From Anaerolineales bacterium (GTDB lineage Bacteria; Chloroflexota; Anaerolineae; Anaerolineales; UBA11858), in NCBI GenBank assembly GCA_016783125.1, contig JADHXE010000011.1, positions 1 through 34,222 of the forward strand: DNA of 34,222 nt, read 5' to 3'. Each line of letters opens with the position of its first letter. Position 1 is the stretch's first letter. The notes beneath the pieces were generated by a model. That model had not been told where the DNA came from, did no database searches, and saw only the letters and a program-made list of their open reading frames with translations. Below, piece after piece: positions 10,357-17,013 of this stretch. A program made the position numbers and the translations under genes.

Positions 10357-11382
10357 TTACAAGGGCAATAACTCATCAAGCGAACGCCCGGCTTGGTATT
10401 GGAACTCCTCCGCCAACTGCGTCTGGATGTGATTGAAGATGATCGTCAGGGGCAGGTGTTGCGGGCAGGACTGTTCGCAGATGCCGCAGCCTGAGCAGGA
10501 AATCATCCAGCGCATGATGTCGGATTTTTGGTATTGGCCATCTTCGTCACGCCGGGGATAGTGGATATCACACAGGGGACAAACATTCAAGCAGGTTGAG
10601 CAATCCCCGCAGCTCTCAAGCTGGTCGATCAGCGCTTCTACATTTTCTGGCAGCAGCTCGGCCAACCCATTGGCGATGCGCTCGCGGGTGTTCTCACTGC
10701 GCTGCACGAGACGGGATGCGACACGCCGATGACCTTCTAACAACTCGGCATCGATCTCAGTTTCTGCATGCTCAGAAAGTTTGAGTTTCTCAGCCACAGT
10801 ATCATCGCTGATGGTAATCAGCGCGTGCTGTCGGACTGGCAGCCCGAGAATACCAATATTGATGTCGGCGGCGGTGGCTTCGGGTGAGATGCATACCTGG
10901 CAGGCGGAACGATAACGGTAGCGCACGATGCCGCCTTGACGGCTGAACTGCAGCGCTTCCTGGGTGAGACCTTTGGGTGAGCCTTTGCGTTCTGCCCGCC
11001 ACTGATATTCATCCATGGGCAATGTGCCTAAGCAATCAACACCCAGGGTTAGTAAGTTCTCTGTATCGAAACCGTTTTGTTTAGTCATCTCGATGAGCGT
11101 GCGCATTTCACAAGGCCGCAGCATAGCGCCAACTTTAGGGGAATCTCCCTCAACCAGATCGAGGATCAACTTGGCGGCGTTGATGGGCATTAGCGGAGCG
11201 AAGGGATTCAGAGATGTCAGTTCCTCAGGATCATCGATCAGGCGCGGCCCAGTGTCATCTATGTGTCCATTCATGGGCACCAGCATGCGCTCAAAATCAA
11301 AAGCCTGCCAGACCGTTTTTACGAATCCTCGCACAGTCCCCAGCGGATCACCGTGAGTTTTTATCATCCACTGTGTGCTCAT
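10357..11382 (-). CDS. Fe-S oxidoreductase, FrhB/FdhB-like with C-terminal 2x[4Fe-4S] motifs
   Basis: LRPCEMRTLIEM; CGDCSTCLNVCP and CSGCGICEQSCP ferredoxin-type motifs. Confidence 0.7.
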   Translation of the reverse strand: MSTQWMIKTHGDPLGTVRGFVKTVWQAFDFERMLVPMNGHIDDTGPRLIDDPEELTSLNPFAPLMPINAAKLILDLVEGDSPKVGAMLRPCEMRTLIEMTKQNGFDTENLLTLGVDCLGTLPMDEYQWRAERKGSPKGLTQEALQFSRQGGIVRYRYRSACQVCISPEATAADINIGILGLPVRQHALITISDDTVAEKLKLSEHAETEIDAELLEGHRRVASRLVQRSENTRERIANGLAELLPENVEALIDQLESCGDCSTCLNVCPLCDIHYPRRDEDGQYQKSDIMRWMISCSGCGICEQSCPQHLPLTIIFNHIQTQLAEEFQYQAGRSLDELLPL

Positions 11383-11398
11383 CGAGTACCTCCGGTTT

Positions 11399-11516
11399 GG
11401 ATATTGGATATTAGGTATTGGGTATTAGGTATTAGGTATTGGGCGGAGATCAATTCAAAACCAATATCTAATCTCTAATATCCAATATCTAACCTCCAGC
11501 TTCCAGCTTCCAACCT
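11399..11516. repeat. Inverted pair of heptanucleotide arrays
   Basis: ATATTGG-ATATTAG-GTATTGG-GTATTAG-GTATTAG-GTATTGG, then the complement CCAATAT-CTAATCT-CTAATAT-CCAATAT-CTAACCT-CCAGCTT-CCAGCTT-CCAACCT. Confidence 0.8.
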
Positions 11517-13421
11517 CTACTCACCAATCTGCTTTTCCAATATCTCAGCGATATCCATCACCTGAATTTGCTCGCCCATACCTTTGGAACTGATGGCGTC
11601 TTCGAGCATGATCGTGCAGTAAGGGCAGGCTGTGGCGACGACCTCGGCTTCGACATCCAGGGCATCTTGTAAGCGGCGGTTATTGATACGTTTATCCGCC
11701 TCGGTTTCCTGCCACATCATGCCGCCGCCGCCACCGCAGCAGAAACTATTATCAGCGCTGCTTTTCATTTCTACTCGATGGGTTTGGGCCTGGTCTAAAA
11801 GAGCGCGGGGGGAATCGTAGATATCGTTGTGGCGGCCCAGGTAGCAAGGATCATGATAGGTTATTTTCCCAGCGATGCCACTGCCGTTGGCTGATCCGAG
11901 ATCGAGTTTGGATGAAATTTCTGCCAGGAGCTCCGTGGAGTGCTGCACGATATAATCGCCGCCCATCTGCGGATATTCATTTTTGAGGGTGTTGTAGCCA
12001 TGGGCGCATTGCGTCACGATACGTTTGAATTTGATCTGCTCGAAAGCCTCGATGTTTTGCTCAGCGAAGACCTGGAAGATGTATTCATGGCCCATACGCC
12101 GGGCGGTTTCGCCGCAGCAGCTTTCATCATGGCCCAGTACGCCAAAATCGATGCCCGCTTTACTCATCAATTTGACGAAAGCGTGAGTTGCTTTCTTGTT
12201 GCGATCATCGAAAGATGCCGCACAGCCGACAAAATAGAGCACATCCACTTCGTCACCGGGGGCTAGTTCGCGCACGTCTAGACCTTCGGCCCAGGCCATG
12301 CGGTCTTGGGGAGGCATACCCCAGGGGTTGCCCTGGCGCTCCATGTTGCGCAGGGTGTCGCCGATAGGTTTGGGCATCTCGCCGGTCATCAGAATCGCGT
12401 GGCGGCGGATGTCGATGACGCGTTCCGGGGGGCGGATAAAGGCTGGACAGACTATCAGGCAGGCTCCGCAGGTGGTGCATGACCACAAGGCTTCATTCTC
12501 GAAGAGATGGGCGGGCAGCTCTTTCGTGGAGCCGTTCCCGTTCCCGCTGGGGGTGCCCAGGGTGTCTATCATGGCATCGCGCAGCTGCATGAGCAGGGTT
12601 TTGGGCGAATAAGCCATGCCGCTCTGGGTGGCCGGGCAGACATCTTCGCAGCGTCCACAGCGCAGACAGGCGTCGAACTCCAGTAGGTTCTGTGGTATGA
12701 ACTCGGTGATCTTGCCAACCCCGAGAACTTCGGCGGTCTCCAGATCTTCGACTTTGGTCAGCGCGCCGTAAGCGCGGCGGGGGTGCAGGATGATGTTCAA
12801 AGGGGCATTGACCAGATGGCGCAGCTTGGTGAAGGGGATGCAGGCTGCAAAGGTCAGCGCTAGAAAAATGTGGATCAGCACTAAAATGGGGTGGAGGCTG
12901 AACGCCGTTTCGGGTGTGAGGCCTGTTGAAGTCAGCCATCTGGCTAGAGCATTGCCTACAAAAGAATACCGCGCCCATTCTGGTGCAGCTGTGATCAAGC
13001 GCATCGATTCGGTGAAGAAGCCGGCGATGGGCAACAAGGTTAGCATGATCAGGGCATAATAATCGTCCCATTGGGTGGGCAGGCTCTTTGGACGCAGTAC
13101 CAGCCTCCGGAAAGCAGCCATCAACCCCCCCCCCAGGATGAACAGCCCTGCCAAATCCATAATGAACTCGTAGGCGAAGTACAGGTTCTCCCGGGGAAAA
13201 TTCTCCAAAGCAAAAGGTGTAAAAAGGGCCATCTGCATCAGGTTGATGGCTGTGCCCACAACCTGGATGGTCACGCCCCAGAAGATCAACAGGTGCATGA
13301 TCCCAGGGTAGGCTTTTTTCAAGATGCGAACCTGGCCGATGGCATGAACGAAGAAATCCCGCACGGCAGTGGGCCACTGTTTACTGTTCACTGATAACTG
13401 ATTACTGGTTGCTGTGCTCAT
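11517..13421 (-). CDS. HdrD/DsrK-like Fe-S protein fused to an N-terminal cytochrome b-type (NarI-like) membrane domain
   Basis: About five N-terminal TM segments; CLRCGRCEDVCP and CTTCGACLIVCP; CCG-domain motifs ESCCGETARRMG and FCCGGGGG...ACPYC. Start ATG overlaps Rieske stop (ATGA). Confidence 0.85.
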   Translation of the reverse strand: MSTATSNQLSVNSKQWPTAVRDFFVHAIGQVRILKKAYPGIMHLLIFWGVTIQVVGTAINLMQMALFTPFALENFPRENLYFAYEFIMDLAGLFILGGGLMAAFRRLVLRPKSLPTQWDDYYALIMLTLLPIAGFFTESMRLITAAPEWARYSFVGNALARWLTSTGLTPETAFSLHPILVLIHIFLALTFAACIPFTKLRHLVNAPLNIILHPRRAYGALTKVEDLETAEVLGVGKITEFIPQNLLEFDACLRCGRCEDVCPATQSGMAYSPKTLLMQLRDAMIDTLGTPSGNGNGSTKELPAHLFENEALWSCTTCGACLIVCPAFIRPPERVIDIRRHAILMTGEMPKPIGDTLRNMERQGNPWGMPPQDRMAWAEGLDVRELAPGDEVDVLYFVGCAASFDDRNKKATHAFVKLMSKAGIDFGVLGHDESCCGETARRMGHEYIFQVFAEQNIEAFEQIKFKRIVTQCAHGYNTLKNEYPQMGGDYIVQHSTELLAEISSKLDLGSANGSGIAGKITYHDPCYLGRHNDIYDSPRALLDQAQTHRVEMKSSADNSFCCGGGGGMMWQETEADKRINNRRLQDALDVEAEVVATACPYCTIMLEDAISSKGMGEQIQVMDIAEILEKQIGE

Positions 13422-13858
13422 GACTCGTCTCCAGCGCTGACGTAGATGTCGCCATCTCTGATTTCGGTTTGAAAGGGGGTAAGCCCTTTGGGAGGCGGCC
13501 CGGAAATTACGCTACCATCGGAGGGGTCGAAATAGCCATCGTGGCAGGGGCAGATGATCTGCTCTTTTTCGGCATCCCATTTGCAGATGCAGGCGAAGTG
13601 GGTGCAGACCGCGGAATAGGCCTTTAGCCCGGCGGCGGTGTTGATCACCAGGGCCGGATAGCGCCCAAACGAAACCGTCCGAGAGCTGCCAACGGTCAAT
13701 TCGGATTCGGATGCCACAAGTACAGGCTCGGCGGGGGTTTCTTCCAGCTTGGGTGGATAGAAATAGGCCAAGACGGGGCCAAATACGGCGGCCAGGCCGG
13801 TAGCAGCCAGGACGCGGTTGACGATCTTCAGAAAGTCACGTCGGGTTACTTTACTCAT
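13418..13858 (-). CDS. Rieske [2Fe-2S] protein
   Basis: Twin-arginine-like TRRDFLK plus TM; CTHFACICKWDAEKEQIICPCHDGYFD cluster-binding motifs. Confidence 0.92.
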   Translation of the reverse strand: MSKVTRRDFLKIVNRVLAATGLAAVFGPVLAYFYPPKLEETPAEPVLVASESELTVGSSRTVSFGRYPALVINTAAGLKAYSAVCTHFACICKWDAEKEQIICPCHDGYFDPSDGSVISGPPPKGLTPFQTEIRDGDIYVSAGDES

Positions 13859-13860
13859 GG

Positions 13861-14262
13861 CTAACTCACCTCTCCCCAAACGGTCAGGGCGATCAGGATG
13901 ACCATCAGAGCGCTAATCACAATGAAGCGCACGCGGGCTGTTTTCTTGGATTTATCGGGTTTGCTATCCAAGAAGGGCCAGATCATGACAATGCCTGCAA
14001 AAATCACCGGCAGAACCGCGCCGGTCGTTTTTGGTAGATATTTGATGATCTGGTACAAAGCCAGGAAGTACCATTCTGGTTTGACGTGGGCGGGCGTGTT
14101 CAAGGGGTCAGCGGGTGGCTGCAGACCCACCGGATTGAACAGGCCAATGATCCCGATGATCACCAATAAGATACCAAAGCCGAGGGCGACCTTGGCTTCG
14201 TTGGTTGCATGATCGGGGTAGAAGGGGATGGGGTTTTCTTCGGGAGATATGTTTTCAGACAT
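13861..14262 (-). CDS. Cytochrome b C-terminal domain / subunit IV (PetD-like)
   Basis: HVKPEWYFLALYQIIKYLP motif and three hydrophobic segments. Confidence 0.88.
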   Translation of the reverse strand: MSENISPEENPIPFYPDHATNEAKVALGFGILLVIIGIIGLFNPVGLQPPADPLNTPAHVKPEWYFLALYQIIKYLPKTTGAVLPVIFAGIVMIWPFLDSKPDKSKKTARVRFIVISALMVILIALTVWGEVS

Positions 14263-14282
14263 GGTTTTTCTCCGGATAGTTG

Positions 14283-14367
14283 ATTAGGTATTGGGTGGCT
14301 AGGTATCAGGTATTGGGTATTAGGTTGGGAATAAACCTAATTACCTGATACCGGATTACCTGATTAC
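14283..14367. repeat. Inverted heptamer-type array in operon gap
   Basis: TTAGGTATTGGG...TATCAGGTATTGGGTATTAGGTT then AACCTAATTACCTGATACCGGATTACCTGATTACCTAA. Confidence 0.75.
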
Positions 14368-15423
14368 CTAAAGTGGTTTCATAACGCCCTGGCGACGCAC
14401 CATGATGAAGTGCATCCCCATGAAGGTCACAGTAGCCAATGGGATGACCAGGACGTGCAAGGCGTAGAATCGGCTGAGGGTCTGTGCGCCGATATTCCAA
14501 CCCACGCGCAGGAAGACCAGGGCCAGATTTCCAATGGCCGGCATGCTCCCAGCGATCTCGGTAGCGACGGTTGAGGCCCAATAAGCCCGCTGGTCCCAGG
14601 GGAGCAGGTAGCCGGTCAGGCCGAAGGCCAGCGTCAGCACCAGCAAGGTGACTCCGCTGACCCAGTTGAGCTCGCGCGGTTTTCTATACGCTCCCATGAT
14701 GAATACGCGCAGCATATGGGCGGTACACATGACGATCATGCCGTTGGAAGACCAATGATGGATCATGCGGATAGCCGCCCCGAAACGCACCTCGGTTTCG
14801 ATGAACTGAATGCTGGCATAGGCGGCCTCCGGGGTGGGCTGGTAATAGAAGGCCAGCATAATGCCGGTGATGCCTTGCATGACGAACAGGAAGGCGGTGA
14901 TGCCGCCCAGGCAGTACCACCAGCGCCGCTGCCAATCGGGGACGGGTTTGGCGAGCATCTTAGAGAGCGGATCGGAGATTTCGTAACGCTCGTCGATCCA
15001 CTCACCGACGCGGGCCAGGATTGGCTTCCAGGGAGCGCGGGTCTTCCACATGCTGGCGCTTTGGACGATCCCGAAGACGAGGATCAGCCCGGCAGTGCCA
15101 AAGATGACCCAGCGAGCTAAAGGAGTCCAGAGACCTTTCTCCTCCCCGGCGATGTGGCAGTGTAAGCAGGGGTCTTGCTTGGGGGGCGGCGGCAAGCCGG
15201 GCAGGCTGGACGAGATAGCCGGGACGGCCAGTACTGCATCTGAAGATGCATCTGTAGGTGCGTCCGAAGAATCTCCTGACGGCAGCCCGGCGCTCTGCCG
15301 GGCCAGTTCCCAGTTAGGCTCAGTGGCCCTGGCCTGGCTCTGGTGGGCGAAGAGCAATAGCAGCGCGGTCACCAGTACAAAGGCCACAAGGCCTAGAAGA
15401 ATTCGGCGATAAAGTAGTTTCAT
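14368..15423 (-). CDS. Cytochrome b (b6-type N-terminal domain) with N-terminal extension carrying one CxxCH heme-c motif
   Basis: RMIHHWSSNGMIV, FGLTGYLLPWDQRAYWA, FYALHVLVIP; N-terminal extension with DPCLHCHIAGEE before the first cyt b helix. Confidence 0.88.
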   Translation of the reverse strand: MKLLYRRILLGLVAFVLVTALLLLFAHQSQARATEPNWELARQSAGLPSGDSSDAPTDASSDAVLAVPAISSSLPGLPPPPKQDPCLHCHIAGEEKGLWTPLARWVIFGTAGLILVFGIVQSASMWKTRAPWKPILARVGEWIDERYEISDPLSKMLAKPVPDWQRRWWYCLGGITAFLFVMQGITGIMLAFYYQPTPEAAYASIQFIETEVRFGAAIRMIHHWSSNGMIVMCTAHMLRVFIMGAYRKPRELNWVSGVTLLVLTLAFGLTGYLLPWDQRAYWASTVATEIAGSMPAIGNLALVFLRVGWNIGAQTLSRFYALHVLVIPLATVTFMGMHFIMVRRQGVMKPL

Positions 15424-15607
15424 AGGTCACCTCGGTTTGGATATCAAGGTAGTGCTTTCTGACGCGCGTGGAAAATACCAAATGTGAGCTTAGTCACAAT
15501 TACAGCATATAAGAAATATGCAGATAGAGCAATATCGGAAGTCTGAAATGAGATCGGGTGTTAACCTTATTTTTTTGGAATATCCACCCTAGAGGGAACA
15601 CACTCCC

Positions 15608-15780
15608 CCAGGATTGGCAGGGTTGTTCAGTTCTACCTGGACAATCGAATAAATTCGAAGCTGGCTTGCAAAATCCACCTGCGTGGATTGGGTTATCAAC
15701 CGACGCAGGTCGGTTTCGCAAGCCAGAATCGATTTCAATCGATTTGGTGCTTAGAACTGAACAGCCCTGCCAGGATTGGG
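15608..15780. repeat. Mirror-image inverted repeat made of local hairpins
   Basis: About 65-bp arms (TTGTTCAGTTCTA...GGCTTGCAAAATCCACCTGCGTGGA vs complement of CCGACGCAGGTCGG...TAGAACTGAACAG), each with its own local stem-loops. Confidence 0.75.
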
Positions 15781-15967
15781 GGTCATGCGAAACCTGCCTG
15801 GCCGGAGGCCCGCAAGGCGCGCAGGTTGAATTCCAGTCGCCGCGCTCGCTTTGCGCGCCTCTGGCGTGCGGGCCTTTGGCCAGGGCGACTTCGCAAATGT
15901 TGGTGCAGTTCCGCCTATGGCGTGCGCCCCTAAGGGGCAACTGCCGCATTATCCTTCGCCAATCTCC

Positions 15968-15996
15968 TTGACAAATGCGATAAATCCAGGTAACAT
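15968..15996 (+). promoter_or_regulatory. Sigma70-type promoter for the copper operon
   Basis: TTGACA, 17-nt spacer, TAACAT. Confidence 0.7.
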
Positions 15997-16006
15997 TACA
16001 GAACCC

Positions 16007-16025
16007 TACCCCCCAGGGGGGGGTA
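16007..16025. promoter_or_regulatory. Probable CsoR operator overlapping the transcription start region
   Basis: TACCCCCC-A-GGGGGGGGTA, the GC-rich TA-flanked pseudopalindrome type bound by CsoR proteins, between -10 and the csoR start. Confidence 0.7.
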
Positions 16026-16070
16026 TCCCATGAGTCAGGGAATAGGAGCAAGGCATAGGAGGCCGCCACG

Positions 16071-16340
16071 ATGAAGCACGAAGAAGCGCTGCACCGATTG
16101 AAAAATGTTGAGGGGCACATCCGTGGTATCCAGCGGATGCTCGAAGAAGATAAATACTGTATTGATGTGATTCGCCAAATCCACGCCGCCCAGGCTGCCC
16201 TCAATAAGGTCAGTACCATGATCTTGGAAGGGCACTTGAATTCCTGCCTGATCACTGCCGTGCGCGGCGATGACCCGGATGACCGCGAGCGCGTACTTCA
16301 GGAGATCATCGACGTCTTTGAGGCGGCGACGAAAGTGTAG
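16071..16340 (+). CDS. csoR: CsoR-family copper-sensing repressor
   Basis: HRLKNVEGHIRGIQRMLEEDKYCIDVIRQIHAAQAALNKVSTMILEGHLNSC with the C...H-x3-C Cu(I) ligand pattern. Confidence 0.88.
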   Translation: MKHEEALHRLKNVEGHIRGIQRMLEEDKYCIDVIRQIHAAQAALNKVSTMILEGHLNSCLITAVRGDDPDDRERVLQEIIDVFEAATKV

Positions 16341-16440
16341 AAGGTAACTGGTGAATTAGTAAATTGGTAGATTGGTAGATTGGTAAATGGTTTCCTCGAA
16401 CCAATCTACCAATCTACCAATTTACCAATCTACCAATCAA
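16338..16440. repeat. Inverted pair of period-8 arrays (ATTGGTAG)n in operon gap
   Basis: AATTGGTAGATTGGTAGATTGGTAAATGGTT-tcctcg-AACCAATCTACCAATCTACCAATTTACCAATCTACCAATC. Confidence 0.8.
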
Positions 16441-16469
16441 ATAATATCCAAACTAAAGGAGTAACCCAC

Positions 16470-16676
16470 ATGACAACTGTAACTTACAACATCCCTGGTA
16501 TCAATTGTGGACACTGCGAGCACACCATCAAGATGGAAGTTGGCGATCTTGAAGGTGTGCAATCCGTTGAAGCCAGTTCGGAAAGCAAGACAGCCACAGT
16601 CGCCTTCGATGCGCCTGCCACTGAGCAAGGCATCAAGGATCTCTTGGCTGAAATCAACTACCCGGCTGTAAATTAG
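16470..16676 (+). CDS. copZ: CopZ-like heavy-metal-associated domain copper chaperone
   Basis: Single HMA domain, GINCGHCEHTIK CxxC motif; RBS aaagGAG upstream of ATG 16470. Confidence 0.8.
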   Translation: MTTVTYNIPGINCGHCEHTIKMEVGDLEGVQSVEASSESKTATVAFDAPATEQGIKDLLAEINYPAVN

Positions 16677-16758
16677 TATTTTCAAATCAATCAACGTGCA
16701 GGGGTGTTGATGAGCAACACCCCCCCGCATGTTCTTATCGGTAATAAAGGAGTCCAAT

Positions 16759-17013
16759 ATGTGGTTCAATCATGGTTATGAATTTGGTTGGGGCGGCATG
16801 ATTTTCGGTGGGTTGATGATGCTGGTGTTTTGGGGTGGGTTAATTGCACTCATCTTTTGGGGAGTGCGATCTCTCATGTCGAGTAAAAACTATCCCCAAA
16901 CGGATACTCCCGAGCGAGTCCTGAGCGCCCTCGAGATTTTAGATCAGCGCTACGCGCAGGGCGAGATCAATCGAGATGAATATGCAGCGATAAAAGGGGA
17001 TATAGCCCACTGA
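16759..17013 (+). CDS. Small membrane protein with C-terminal SHOCT domain
   Basis: N-terminal [33 protein letters not shown] motif; overlaps copA start (ATGA-type junction). Confidence 0.8.
   Translation: MWFNHGYEFGWGGMIFGGLMMLVFWGGLIALIFWGVRSLMSSKNYPQTDTPERVLSALEILDQRYAQGEINRDEYAAIKGDIAH

Noticed and set aside
12493-13377. 294-aa minus-strand ORF overlapping the HdrD-like gene in another frame
   Set aside because: His/Arg/Pro-rich composition typical of an out-of-frame shadow ORF in GC-rich DNA; the HdrD-like frame has clear motifs.
15500-16255. 251-aa minus-strand ORF and 137-aa plus-strand ORF across the csoR upstream region
   Set aside because: Both arise from inverted repeats and share mirrored peptide fragments (WQGCSVL / EQPCQ.WGS); no family-like composition, and the minus ORF overlaps csoR.
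16338-16440. Possible CRISPR or tRNA-like structure in (ATTGGTAG)n
   Set aside because: Simple period-8 units with no unique spacers and no tRNA features.
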